From Pseudomonadota bacterium (GTDB lineage Bacteria > Pseudomonadota > Gammaproteobacteria > Burkholderiales > Rhodocyclaceae): 64,000 bases of DNA. A program made the position numbers and the translations under genes. The DNA lies in contig JAFEDH010000023.1 in assembly GCA_018241695.1 (NCBI GenBank), positions 141,895 to 205,894 of the forward strand, read 5' to 3'. Below are positions 23,844 to 32,692 of this stretch, piece after piece (the stretch's first letter is position 1; each line of letters begins with the position of its first letter). The notes under the pieces were generated by a model. It did not search any database. It saw only the letters and a program-made list of their open reading frames with translations, and was not told the DNA's origin.

Positions 23844-25337
23844 ATGTTCCAACTGTTCTCGGTCACGCTGGGTGTTCTGATTGCGCTTGGCATTGCCGTC
23901 CTGCTGGCGTACTGGTATGTGCGCGACATTACGCAGAAGAAGCATGCGATCCTGCGCAACTATCCGGTGGTTGGCCATCTGCGTTATTTCTTCGAGCAAC
24001 TGGGGGAGTATTTCCGCCAGTATTTCTTTCTCGGGGACCGCGAGGAGCGTCCCTTCAATCGCGCCACCCGTGCCTGGGTCTATCGACTGGCGAAAAACGA
24101 GGGCGGCATCATCGGCTTTGGTACCACCTACGACAAGCAAAGCCCCGGCGCCCTCCTGTTCGTCAATGCCCCCTTCCCGGTACTGGAGGATGATCAGCTG
24201 CCGACGCCGCCCCTGACCATCGGGGAAGGTTATTGCCGCACTCCTTTCACCGCCCGCTCCATCGTCAACATCAGCGGCATGAGCTATGGCGCGATTTCAA
24301 AGCCGGCCGTCCAGGCGCTTTCGCGTGGTGCGGCGCTGGCGGGCTGCTGGATGGATACGGGGGAGGGCGGGCTTTCGCCCTATCACCTGGAAGGGGGCTG
24401 CGACATCATCTTCCAGATCGGAACGGCCAAATATGGCGTGCGGGATGCGAGTGGCCATCTGTCCGCCGAACGACTGCGGGAACTGGCCGCCCACGAGCAG
24501 GTGCGGGCCTTCGAGATCAAGCTGTCCCAGGGCGCCAAGCCGGGCAAGGGCGGTGTGCTGCCGGCGGCCAAGGTGACGGAAGAGATCGCCCGTATCCGCG
24601 GCATCCCGGTGGGTCAGGATTCGATCTCTCCCAATCGTCATCCGGACATCGCCAGCGCCAGGGAGTTGCTGGATATGGTGGAGCAGGTGCGCGATATCAC
24701 CGGCAAGCCGGTCGGGGTGAAGACCGCCATCGGCGGCTGGGAATTCATGCACCTGCTCTGTGATGAAGTCGCGCGGCGCGGTATTGCGGCAGCGCCGGAT
24801 TTTCTCGCCATCGATGGTGGCGAGGGTGGTTCGGGTGCCGCGCCGCAGGCGCTGGCGGATCACATGGCGCTATCGATCGAGGAAGCGCTGCCACGGGTGG
24901 TGGATGCGCTGATCGAGGCCGGTCTCAAGGAGCGGGTGCGCCTGATCGCCGCCGGCCAGCTGATCACCTCGGCCCGTGCTGCCTGGGCGCTGGCCTGTGG
25001 CGCCGATTTCGTCAATACCGCGCGCGGCTTCATGTTTTCCCTGGGCTGTATCCAGGCCCTGCGCTGCCACACCAATACCTGCCCCACCGGGATCACCACG
25101 CACAACCTTAAACTTCAGCGCGGGCTGGTGGTGGAGGAAAAATATCTGCGGGTGGCCCACTACTGCCGCAACATGAACAAGGAGATCGACATGATCGCCC
25201 ATAGCTGCGGCCTGCGTCACGCACGCGAATTCCGCCGCGAACATGTGCGCATCGTGCAGACGCCGGGCCGCAGCATGGCGCTCAACATGCTCTATCCCTA
25301 TCCCGAGCGCAAGGTGCCGGAACTGCGGAGCGCCTAG
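23844..25337 (+). CDS. Membrane-anchored FMN-binding glutamate-synthase-domain protein
   Basis: A 497-residue protein with one N-terminal membrane helix (about residues 4-24) and then a GltB domain-2-type FMN barrel: NISGMSYGAISKPAVQALSRGA, MDTGEGGLSPYHLEGG, KPGKGGVLPAAKVT, AIDGGEGGSGAAP, and a cysteine motif CHTNTCPTGITT that in glutamate synthase binds the 3Fe-4S cluster. It lacks the amidotransferase domain, so it is not a complete glutamate synthase. The family is common but its reaction is not firmly established. It is convergent with the EamA gene. Confidence 0.85.
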   Translation: MFQLFSVTLGVLIALGIAVLLAYWYVRDITQKKHAILRNYPVVGHLRYFFEQLGEYFRQYFFLGDREERPFNRATRAWVYRLAKNEGGIIGFGTTYDKQSPGALLFVNAPFPVLEDDQLPTPPLTIGEGYCRTPFTARSIVNISGMSYGAISKPAVQALSRGAALAGCWMDTGEGGLSPYHLEGGCDIIFQIGTAKYGVRDASGHLSAERLRELAAHEQVRAFEIKLSQGAKPGKGGVLPAAKVTEEIARIRGIPVGQDSISPNRHPDIASARELLDMVEQVRDITGKPVGVKTAIGGWEFMHLLCDEVARRGIAAAPDFLAIDGGEGGSGAAPQALADHMALSIEEALPRVVDALIEAGLKERVRLIAAGQLITSARAAWALACGADFVNTARGFMFSLGCIQALRCHTNTCPTGITTHNLKLQRGLVVEEKYLRVAHYCRNMNKEIDMIAHSCGLRHAREFRREHVRIVQTPGRSMALNMLYPYPERKVPELRSA

Positions 25338-25417
25338 GGCAGACGGTGGGCCGGGTTGACGTTGTGAATGCCGGTGGCGGTTTACGACAACCGCGCGGCC
25401 CGTTGCTTTCGGTGTGG

Positions 25418-26296
25418 TCAGGCGGGTGATGCGGTCTTGCGACGCTCCGCCCGGATCACGCCGAGGCCGCCGAGGATGATGAGGGCGATGCCGGCCAGGG
25501 CATAGCCGTCCGGAAGGTGGTCGAAAATCAGCCAGCCCATCAGCGTGGCCCAGATCAGCTGGGAATACCCCATGGGCGCAAGCAGCGAGGCGGGAGCGTA
25601 GCGAAAGGCTCGCGTCTGTATCGAATGCGCCGTGGCGGCGAAGGCGCCGATGGCGGAGATCATCAGCAGATCCTGCCAGGGCGGCAGATTCTCCGGCCAG
25701 TAAACAGGCATGAAGACGCCCATGATCAGGCTGCCGGCGAGCGCCGAGTGGAACACCATGGCCCAGCTGTTCTCGGTCATCGACAGCCGGCGTGTGAGTA
25801 TCTGATAAAAGCTGAAAAAAATTGCTGCGCCGATGGACAGCATCACGCCGATGGGGCTGACGCTGCCACCGGGGTGTGCGATCAGCAGTGTGCCGCCGAA
25901 GCCGAGTCCCATGGCGACCCAGTGGGGCCAGCCGACGCGCTCTCCCAGCATCGGCCCGGCCATGAGCGCCACCATCACGGGTGCGATGAAGATGATCGCC
26001 GTGGTCTCGGCGAGCGGCATGGTCTGGAAGGCGGTGACTCCGCAGCCGGTAGTGGCGAGCAGGCAAAGGGAACGCACCAGCACCAGCCCGAAGCGCCGGG
26101 TGGCAAAAAGGCGACCGCCCATGGAGGGGCCGAGCACGGCCAGCATGGCCAGGCAATGCACGGTGTAGCGCGCCCAGATGATGAAAGGGATGGGGTAGAG
26201 CGCGGAAAGATGCTTGGTGGCGGCGTCCAGCGTGGAAAACACCATCAGGCTCGCCGACATCAGCGCGAGGCCACGCATCGGGTGATTTTCGATCAT
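25418..26296 (-). CDS. EamA/DMT-family transporter (10 helices)
   Basis: A 292-residue protein of two EamA repeats with about ten membrane helices. The C-terminal repeat includes RYAPASLLAPMGYSQLIWATLMGWLIF, characteristic of the family, and there is a short basic tail (RAERRKTASPA). Members export small metabolites; the substrate is unknown. The ATG overlaps the stop of nnr (26293-26296), so the two are cotranscribed, but there is no obvious functional link. Confidence 0.85.
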   Translation of the reverse strand: MIENHPMRGLALMSASLMVFSTLDAATKHLSALYPIPFIIWARYTVHCLAMLAVLGPSMGGRLFATRRFGLVLVRSLCLLATTGCGVTAFQTMPLAETTAIIFIAPVMVALMAGPMLGERVGWPHWVAMGLGFGGTLLIAHPGGSVSPIGVMLSIGAAIFFSFYQILTRRLSMTENSWAMVFHSALAGSLIMGVFMPVYWPENLPPWQDLLMISAIGAFAATAHSIQTRAFRYAPASLLAPMGYSQLIWATLMGWLIFDHLPDGYALAGIALIILGGLGVIRAERRKTASPA

Positions 26297-27759
26297 GGCG
26301 CGGGATGGATCCAGTGGTTCAGCAGGTGGCGGGCGGTGCCAATCAGTTCGCTGGCGGTGAGGCCCATGGGGCCGATGTTACGTGCCGCCAGATCGTCGGC
26401 GGCGAGGCCATGCAGATGGATCGCGCCCAGGGTGGCGGCCTCGGCGCTCCAGTGCTGCGCCAGCAGTGCGGCGATCATTCCGGTGAGCACATCGCCGCTG
26501 CCGGCGGTAGCCAGACCGGGGTTGCCGCTGGTGTTGATGAACCAGCGTCCGTCATTCAGCGCGATGATGGTCCCGGCGCCCTTGAGCGCCACCACGGCGC
26601 CATGACGTTGGGCCAGCGAAAGCGCGGCGGCGATGCGGTCCGCCTGTACGGAGGCGGTATCCACGCCGAGCAATCGCGCCGCTTCCGCCGGGTGGGGCGT
26701 GAGGATGGTTGCCGCACCCCGGCGCACGAGACCACCGGCCAGTACGGGATGGGCGGCCAGCAGATTGAGTGCGTCGGCGTCGATCACCAGGGGCTGCGGT
26801 GCCGCAATGGCGCGGCGGACGATATCCAGGGCCGCGCCGCTCTCGCCGAGGCCGGGGCCCAGGGCCAGCACCGAGGATAGCGTGAAGACTTCTTCGATCC
26901 GGCGCAGCATGAGCTCGGGCTGCAGTGGATCGCAGATCAAGTGCTCCAGCATGCCCGTATAGACGCGGCCGCCGCCCAGATGCAGGGCGGCGCGCCCCGC
27001 CAGCAATGCGGCACCCGCCATGCCTGGCGCACCGCCGAGGATGCCGACCTCGCCGTAGCTGCCTTTGTGGCTGTCACGCCGACGCGGGAGCAGGTGAGCC
27101 GCGAAATGCTCGCGGGTAACGACGCAACCTCCCGGCGCGGTAGCGACCGCGAACCCCAGTCCGAGATCGGCGGTCGTGATCGTGCCGCACAAGTCCGGGC
27201 CTGCGCCGGTCAGGAGACCGGGCTTGAGCGCGATGAAACTCAGGGTGTGTCCGGCCCGGATCGCGGGGCCCGTGGTTCGACCGGTGTCCGCATTCAGGCC
27301 CGAGGGGCAGTCCAGTGCCAGCACCGGCCCGGCGTAGCGGTTGATGGCGTCCACCCAGCGGGCATATATATTTTCCAGGGGACGGGTCAGGCCGAGGCCG
27401 AACAGGCCGTCGACCACCAGACCATAGTCACCCTCCGGCACATCGGCATGCACCTCGCCTCCGGCGGCACGCCAGGCCGCCCAGGCCGCGCCCGCATCGG
27501 CAGGCAGCCGGCCGGGATCGGCGCGGGAAACCACCACCGGAGCCAGCCCCGCGTCCCGCAGGTGGCGGGCGAGTACCAGTGCATCGCCGCCGTTGTTGCC
27601 GGGGCCGGCGAAGATCAGGGGCGGTGCGTCAAGCCCGGCCTGCAGCGCCATCGCCAGTTCGGCGGCGGCCCGGCCCGCCCGTTCCATCAGCGGAGGTTGT
27701 GCATCGGCGTGGGCCTGCTCGATTGCCCGCAGGGCGTCGGTGCGAAGGATGGCGGTCAT
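26293..27759 (-). CDS. nnr: Bifunctional NAD(P)H-hydrate epimerase / ADP-dependent dehydratase
   Basis: A 488-residue fusion. The N-terminal YjeF/NnrE domain (about 1-215) has FAGPGNNGGDALVLARHL, the epimerase loop. The C-terminal carbohydrate-kinase-like NnrD domain (about 220-485) has KGSYGEVGILGGAPGMAGAALLAGRAA and the nucleotide motif GNPGLATAGSGDVLTGMIAALL. Together they repair hydrated NAD(P)H, made spontaneously or by GAPDH. The gene is divergent from the M20 hydrolase gene. Confidence 0.93.
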   Translation of the reverse strand: MTAILRTDALRAIEQAHADAQPPLMERAGRAAAELAMALQAGLDAPPLIFAGPGNNGGDALVLARHLRDAGLAPVVVSRADPGRLPADAGAAWAAWRAAGGEVHADVPEGDYGLVVDGLFGLGLTRPLENIYARWVDAINRYAGPVLALDCPSGLNADTGRTTGPAIRAGHTLSFIALKPGLLTGAGPDLCGTITTADLGLGFAVATAPGGCVVTREHFAAHLLPRRRDSHKGSYGEVGILGGAPGMAGAALLAGRAALHLGGGRVYTGMLEHLICDPLQPELMLRRIEEVFTLSSVLALGPGLGESGAALDIVRRAIAAPQPLVIDADALNLLAAHPVLAGGLVRRGAATILTPHPAEAARLLGVDTASVQADRIAAALSLAQRHGAVVALKGAGTIIALNDGRWFINTSGNPGLATAGSGDVLTGMIAALLAQHWSAEAATLGAIHLHGLAADDLAARNIGPMGLTASELIGTARHLLNHWIHPAP

Positions 27760-27840
27760 GGTGAGGGGGATGAAATCCGGTTCAACGCGGGGCTGCTCAA
27801 GGTGCTACATTATGGCGGCATTCCCTGCCAATTCCTTCCC

Positions 27841-29049
27841 ATGAATCTCGATCTCCTGCTGCCCGATCTGGTCCCTCGCATCGCCGCGATTCGCCGTGAT
27901 ATTCATGCCCACCCCGAGCTCGCTTTCGGCGAGCATCGCACCGCCGGCGTGGTGGCGGAGTTTCTGGAGGGACTGGGGCTGGAGGTCTTTCGCGGGATCG
28001 CCCGCACCGGCGTGGTGGCCCGTCTGGTGCTGGGCAGTGGCAAGGGGCGCTCGATCGGCCTGCGGGCCGATATGGATGCGCTGCCCCTCGATGAACTGAA
28101 TGCCTTCGATCATCGCTCGCGTCATGAAGGACGCATGCATGCCTGTGGCCACGATGGCCATACCGCCCTGCTGCTGGGGGCCGCCGCGGCGCTATCCCGT
28201 CTGGCGGGCGGAGGGGAACTGGCGGGTTGCGACGGCATCGTCCATTTCATTTTCCAGCCCGCGGAAGAACATGAGGGCGGTGGCGAACTGATGGTGCAAG
28301 AGGGACTGTTCCAGCGCTTTCCCATGGAAAAGGTATTCGGCCTGCATAACTGGCCGGGCATGGATACCGGGTATTTCGGCATCATGGATGGCCCCGTGAT
28401 GGCGGGTGCCGACCGGTTTGAAATCGTGGTTACCGGCCGGGGTGGCCATGCCGCCATGCCTCATCAGGCTACCGATACGATCGTCGCCGCGAGTGCGCTG
28501 GTGCAGGCCTTGCAGACGGTCGTGGCACGCACGATGGACCCGCAGGATGCCGCCGTGGTCAGTGTCACCCGCTTTCATGCCGGCCATGCCGACAACATCC
28601 TGCCCGAGGAAGCCGTGCTGGGCGGCACGGTACGCTGTTTCAGGCCCGAATTGCAGGATGCGATCGAGGTGGCCATCCGGCGCATCTGTGATGGCATTGC
28701 CGCCGCTCATGGTGTATCCATCCGCTTCAATCCGGAACGTGGCTATCCGCCGACCTTCAACGATCCTGAAGCTGCCGCCTTGTGCCGTGCCGCGGCCGCC
28801 GCGATAGTGGGGGAGGATAAGGTTCATCCTGACCTCAAGCCGTCCATGGGGGCCGAGGATTTCGCCTATCTGGCGCGGGCCGTGCCAGGCTGCTATGTCT
28901 GGCTGGGTAATGGCCCCGGTGTCGGTGGCTGCATGCTGCACAGCCCGCATTACGATTTCAATGACGAGGTGATTCCGCTCGGCATCCGCTACTGGGTGGC
29001 GCTTGCCCGGCATTGCCTGCGTGCAGACAATACGGAAGTCGCGGCATGA
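27841..29049 (+). CDS. M20-family amidohydrolase (hippurate hydrolase/aminoacylase-like)
   Basis: A 402-residue metallohydrolase: IRRDIHAHPELAFGEHRT at the start, the metal-binding HACGHDGHTALLLGAA at about residues 100-115, FQPAEEHEGGG at about 139-149, the dimerisation-domain motif GRGGHAAMPHQATD, and the C-terminal MGAEDF. It cleaves N-acyl amino acids or similar amides. The ATG at 27841 is the homologous start; the longer frame upstream is antisense to nnr. The stop overlaps the start of the TauD-like gene, suggesting coupled expression. Confidence 0.9.
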   Translation: MNLDLLLPDLVPRIAAIRRDIHAHPELAFGEHRTAGVVAEFLEGLGLEVFRGIARTGVVARLVLGSGKGRSIGLRADMDALPLDELNAFDHRSRHEGRMHACGHDGHTALLLGAAAALSRLAGGGELAGCDGIVHFIFQPAEEHEGGGELMVQEGLFQRFPMEKVFGLHNWPGMDTGYFGIMDGPVMAGADRFEIVVTGRGGHAAMPHQATDTIVAASALVQALQTVVARTMDPQDAAVVSVTRFHAGHADNILPEEAVLGGTVRCFRPELQDAIEVAIRRICDGIAAAHGVSIRFNPERGYPPTFNDPEAAALCRAAAAAIVGEDKVHPDLKPSMGAEDFAYLARAVPGCYVWLGNGPGVGGCMLHSPHYDFNDEVIPLGIRYWVALARHCLRADNTEVAA

Positions 29050-29876
29050 CGATCAGGATCAGCCCGCTGAGTCCCGTACTGGGAGCGGAAATCGAAGGAC
29101 TGGACATCACCCGCCCCCTGGCCGGCCCGGCGCTGGAAACACTGGAACAGGCGCTGGCCGAGCATCAGGTGCTGGTGATTCCCGCCGCCGGGCTGGAAGT
29201 CGAGCAGCACCTGGCTCTGGCCCGGCAGTTCGGGACGCTGGAGACACATACATTCTTTCCCAATCTCGGTCCAGGATATGAAGAAGTCAGCGTGCTCGAT
29301 TCCGTGGGTGGAACCCGGGCCGATAGCTGGCATGCCGACGAAACCTTCCTTCCCCGGCCGCTCAAGGCAACCTTCCTGCACGCGCGCATTCTCCCCGCCA
29401 GCGGTGGCGATACCTGCTGGACCAGCATGAGCGCCGCCTACGCGGGCCTGTCGGCGCCGATGCAGCGCTACCTGGAAGGTATGACCGCACTGCACGATTG
29501 CGCCAAGACCGTGGAGGCCGGCCTGCAGTGGGGCGCAGCCACCCTTTCCCAGTACATCACGGCACTGGGGCAGAACCTGCGCCGCGAACAACCGGTGGTC
29601 ATCACCCACCCGCGGACCGGTCGCCGCGCCCTGTTTGTCAATCCGACCTATACGCGTCATATCGTCGGCGTTCCACCGGAGGAAAGCGCTGCCGTACTCC
29701 AGTATCTTTATGCGCATCAGACCCAGGTGCGCTTCATGTACCGCCATCGCTGGCGGGCAGGCGATCTGGTGATCTGGGACAACCTGCATACCCAGCACCA
29801 TGCCGTTTTCGATTACCCCGGCCAGCGCCGCTGCATGTACCGGGTCTCGGTGCTGGGAGACAGACCCCTGGCCTGA
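29046..29876 (+). CDS. TauD/TfdA-family Fe(II)/2-oxoglutarate dioxygenase
   Basis: A 276-residue dioxygenase. It begins ISPLSPVLGAEIEGLD (typical family start). The iron ligands appear as WHADETF (about residues 96-102, HxD) and the later His in WDNLHTQHHAVFDY, with the 2-oxoglutarate arginine in RRCMYRVSV near the end. The family hydroxylates taurine, alkylsulfonates, aryloxyacetates and others; the substrate is unknown. The ATG at 29046 overlaps the M20 stop, so a two-step breakdown (oxygenation and amide cleavage) of one compound is a reasonable inference. Confidence 0.88.
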   Translation: MTIRISPLSPVLGAEIEGLDITRPLAGPALETLEQALAEHQVLVIPAAGLEVEQHLALARQFGTLETHTFFPNLGPGYEEVSVLDSVGGTRADSWHADETFLPRPLKATFLHARILPASGGDTCWTSMSAAYAGLSAPMQRYLEGMTALHDCAKTVEAGLQWGAATLSQYITALGQNLRREQPVVITHPRTGRRALFVNPTYTRHIVGVPPEESAAVLQYLYAHQTQVRFMYRHRWRAGDLVIWDNLHTQHHAVFDYPGQRRCMYRVSVLGDRPLA

Positions 29877-29955
29877 TTGGTGACACCCTGTCCGCAGCGT
29901 CGAACGCGGGACAGGACTTCGCGGTAGAGTACGATTTTTCCTCCCGGGAGTTGCT

Positions 29956-30495
29956 ATGGCCAGCATCTACGATTTCAGCCTCAGAACGCTTGATGGCAAA
30001 CCTCTTGATCTCGCCGCCTGCAAGGGCAAGGTCGCGTTGCTGGTCAATACCGCCAGCAAGTGCGGGCTGACTCCCCAGTATGCGGGCCTTGAAGCCCTGC
30101 ATCGTGAATTTGGCGACAGGGGACTGGCCGTGATCGGTTTTCCCTGCAACCAGTTTGGCGCCCAGGAGCCAGGAGATGCCGCAGAAATTAGCGATTTCTG
30201 CGATAAGAACTACGGCGTTGGCTTCACACTTTCCGAGAAGATCGAGGTCAATGGCGAGGGCACCGCGCCGCTCTACCGTTACCTGCGCGAGAACGCACCG
30301 GCCGAGACCATGAGCGAGGGTTCCGGAAAACTGATCGAGATTCTGCAGAAAATCAATCCGGAAGCGCTGATCGGCAATGCCATCAAGTGGAACTTCACCA
30401 AATTTCTGGTGGATCGCGAGGGCCGCATTGTCGCGCGCTTCGATCCCACGACCGCCCCGGAGGCCATCCAGCCGGCCATCGAGGCACTGCTGTAA
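29956..30495 (+). CDS. Glutathione-peroxidase-family thiol peroxidase, copy 1
   Basis: A 179-residue GPx-fold protein with a cysteine-type active site: NTASKCGLTPQY (catalytic Cys about residue 36), FPCNQFGAQEP (Gln about residue 70) and KWNFTKFLVD (Trp/Asn about residues 146-147). It reduces hydroperoxides using thioredoxin or glutathione. It has a roughly 20-residue segment (AETMSEGSGKLIEILQKINP) absent from copy 2. A CGGGAG site lies before the ATG. The paralog begins 9 bases after the stop, so the two form an operon. Confidence 0.92.
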   Translation: MASIYDFSLRTLDGKPLDLAACKGKVALLVNTASKCGLTPQYAGLEALHREFGDRGLAVIGFPCNQFGAQEPGDAAEISDFCDKNYGVGFTLSEKIEVNGEGTAPLYRYLRENAPAETMSEGSGKLIEILQKINPEALIGNAIKWNFTKFLVDREGRIVARFDPTTAPEAIQPAIEALL

Positions 30496-30504
30496 AGACA
30501 GGCC

Positions 30505-30984
30505 ATGGCCGGAATTTACGATTTCAGCCTGAAAACCCTGGAGGGCGGGCCGCTCGATCTGGCGGATCATCGGGGCAAGGTCATGCTGCTGGTCAACACG
30601 GCCAGCAAGTGCGGCTTTACCCCACAGTACCAGGGTTTGCAGGCTCTCCATGCCCGGTATCAGGCGCGGGGGCTGGTGGTGATCGGTTTTCCCTGCAACC
30701 AGTTCGGCGCCCAGGAGCCGGGCGGGGCGGAGGAAATCGGGCATTTCTGCGAGAAGAATTTCGGCGTCACTTTTCCCGTTTCGGAAAAGATCGACGTCAA
30801 TGGCCCCGCTGCCGCACCGTTGTATCGCTATCTCCAGACGGCGGCTCCCGGTATTTTCGGCAGTCGCAGGATCAAGTGGAATTTCACAAAATTTCTGGTC
30901 GATCGCGAGGGCCGGGTGGTGGCACGTTTTGCTCCTTTGACGCCTCCCGAAAAACTGGCCACCGAGGTGGAACGGCTGCTCTGA
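30505..30984 (+). CDS. Glutathione-peroxidase-family thiol peroxidase, copy 2
   Basis: A 159-residue paralog of the gene just upstream, with the same active-site pieces (NTASKCGFTPQY, FPCNQFGAQEP, KWNFTKFLVD). It begins with the same AGIYDFSLKTL-type sequence and is the more usual length for bacterial BtuE/Gpo proteins. Tandem duplication followed by divergence is the simplest explanation. Distinct peroxide substrates or reductants are possible. Confidence 0.92.
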   Translation: MAGIYDFSLKTLEGGPLDLADHRGKVMLLVNTASKCGFTPQYQGLQALHARYQARGLVVIGFPCNQFGAQEPGGAEEIGHFCEKNFGVTFPVSEKIDVNGPAAAPLYRYLQTAAPGIFGSRRIKWNFTKFLVDREGRVVARFAPLTPPEKLATEVERLL

Positions 30985-31063
30985 GCCAGCGCTGCCTGTC
31001 ACGCAATTTCAATATAAAACAGCGGCACATGATTCGCCGCCAGACGGAAAAGGGAGGAAAGCC

Positions 31064-31936
31064 ATGGCCATGCCCGGCGACGTGAAGATCATTGACCTGA
31101 TGATGGGCATTCCCGGCGAGGACAACAGCGGATGGTACGAATTCATCAAGCCCATGCTGATGGATGCGGAAAGCCACACCCTGTTCAAGATGCCAGCCCA
31201 GTACATGTTCAAGGACATTCCGCAGGCGGGCCGGCAGGAGGATTACCTCGCCTACACCATTGCACAGATGGATCGTTACCACATCGAACGCGCCATGATC
31301 GGCATCGACGATGCCAACACCGCCCATCTGGATGCCATCCGGCGGCGGCCGGACCGGTTTTTCGCGTCCTATGATGCGAACCCGAACCGTGGTATGGAGG
31401 AGGTGCGCAAAATCCGTCGCTTGCACAAGGAATACGGCATCAAGGCGGTGACGGCCTTTCCTGCCGGACTATGCCCGCAGGTTCCGATCGACGACCGGAA
31501 GTGGTATCCGATCTACGCAACCTGCATCGACCTCGACATTCCCATCTGCATGTGTGTCGGTGTGCCGGGGCCGCGCCTGCCCCTGGCGCCGCAAAAAGTG
31601 GAACTGCTCGACGAGGTGTGCTGGTTCTTCCCGGAACTGCGCCTGGTGATGCGCCACGGTGCCGAGCCCTGGGAAAATCTGGCCTGGAAGCTGATGCTCA
31701 AGTATCCCAATCTGTATTACATGACCAGCGCATTCGCTCCCAAGCACTACCCGGAGGAGATCGTGCGCTTCGCCAACACCCGTGGTGCGGACAAGATCCT
31801 CTATGCCGGCTATTTCCCCATGGGGCTGTCACTGGAGCGCATTTTTCGTGACATGCCCGATGTGCCTTTCAAGGATGAGGTGTGGCCCAAGTTCCTGCGT
31901 GAGAATGCCCTGCGGGTGTTCAAGCTCGATCGCTGA
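31064..31936 (+). CDS. Amidohydrolase-2 (metal-dependent TIM-barrel hydrolase/decarboxylase-like)
   Basis: A 290-residue protein of the amidohydrolase-2 (ACMSD-like) type: IIDLMMGIPG at the N-terminus in place of the usual HxH opening, RRRPDRFFASYDANPNRGMEEVRKIRRLHKEYGIKAV in the middle, LVMRHGAEPWENLAWKLMLKYPNLYYMTSAF, and the closing FLRENALRVFKLDR. The family includes decarboxylases and lactonases of aromatic breakdown. The absence of the N-terminal HxH metal motif is noteworthy and may mean altered chemistry. GGGAGGAAAG precedes the ATG. Its stop abuts the stop of the convergent spermidine-synthase-like gene with no spacer. Confidence 0.8.
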   Translation: MAMPGDVKIIDLMMGIPGEDNSGWYEFIKPMLMDAESHTLFKMPAQYMFKDIPQAGRQEDYLAYTIAQMDRYHIERAMIGIDDANTAHLDAIRRRPDRFFASYDANPNRGMEEVRKIRRLHKEYGIKAVTAFPAGLCPQVPIDDRKWYPIYATCIDLDIPICMCVGVPGPRLPLAPQKVELLDEVCWFFPELRLVMRHGAEPWENLAWKLMLKYPNLYYMTSAFAPKHYPEEIVRFANTRGADKILYAGYFPMGLSLERIFRDMPDVPFKDEVWPKFLRENALRVFKLDR

Positions 31937-32692
31937 CTACAGCCGCAATATGCCCCCCGGGCAGCGGCTGGATTGTTCCAGCCGGCTCAGGGTGGGCAGC
32001 AGGTTGAGACCGGTTTCCTTCTTCAGTTCCCGGGCCGATGCCTTCAGTTCGTTCAATGCCAGTTCTACCGGATCGCCCACGGCGGCAAAGGCGATCGCAT
32101 TGCCGCTATCGCAGGAAGGAAAGGCCAGGATCCGACCTTCGAAAGCTTCGCGGATACGATCGATGCTGGCGCGAAAATCCTTGCGCCGCGAGAGCAGGTT
32201 GCACACCATCAGGCCCTGACGGCCAAGGCGTGCCCTGCAGTTGAGATAGAAGGGCAGGGTGTCCAGATCGCCGCTACGGGCATCCGGATCAAAGCCGTCC
32301 ACCAGGATCAGATCCAGCATCTGGCGTGGTTTCATCACGTACTGGGCACCATCACCGATTTTGATCGCAAGCCGGTGCGGGTCATCGGGCAGCCTGAAAT
32401 GATGATGTGCCGCCGCCACCACCGCAGGTTCGATTTCCACCACGGTCTGGCACATTTCCGGGCGGTGCCGGTAGAGAAACTTGCTGACCGACCCGGCACC
32501 CAGACCGATGACGAGCGCACGGCGAGGCCAGGCCGCGCCGGGTCGCAGCAGCAGTGCCGCCATCATTTCCCGGGTGTATTCCAGTTCCAGCGCCCAGGGG
32601 CGGGCGATGCGCATGGCGCCCTGGATCCAGTCCGAACCGAAATGGAGGTAGCGGACTCCCGCCTCCTCGCTGATGTCGATGTCGAAGCTCAA
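31937..32692 (-). CDS. Spermidine-synthase-like (class I methyltransferase fold) protein
   Basis: A 251-residue protein with the fold of polyamine aminopropyltransferases: ALVIGLGAGSVSKFLYRHRP (nucleotide-binding glycine loop, about residues 59-78), VVEIEPAVVAAAHHHF (acidic end of strand 2) and LILVDGFDPDARSGDL (about 127-142). It lacks an N-terminal beta-barrel domain and is shorter than classical SpeE, so it may not make spermidine. Its ATG overlaps the hslO stop (32689-32692), suggesting cotranscription with hslO and the Spx-like gene. Confidence 0.8.
   Translation of the reverse strand: MSFDIDISEEAGVRYLHFGSDWIQGAMRIARPWALELEYTREMMAALLLRPGAAWPRRALVIGLGAGSVSKFLYRHRPEMCQTVVEIEPAVVAAAHHHFRLPDDPHRLAIKIGDGAQYVMKPRQMLDLILVDGFDPDARSGDLDTLPFYLNCRARLGRQGLMVCNLLSRRKDFRASIDRIREAFEGRILAFPSCDSGNAIAFAAVGDPVELALNELKASARELKKETGLNLLPTLSRLEQSSRCPGGILRL

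Noticed and set aside
26941..27840. An in-frame extension of the M20 hydrolase by 300 codons upstream.
   Set aside because: The extension is antisense to nnr and not hydrolase-like; the homologous start is the ATG at 27841.
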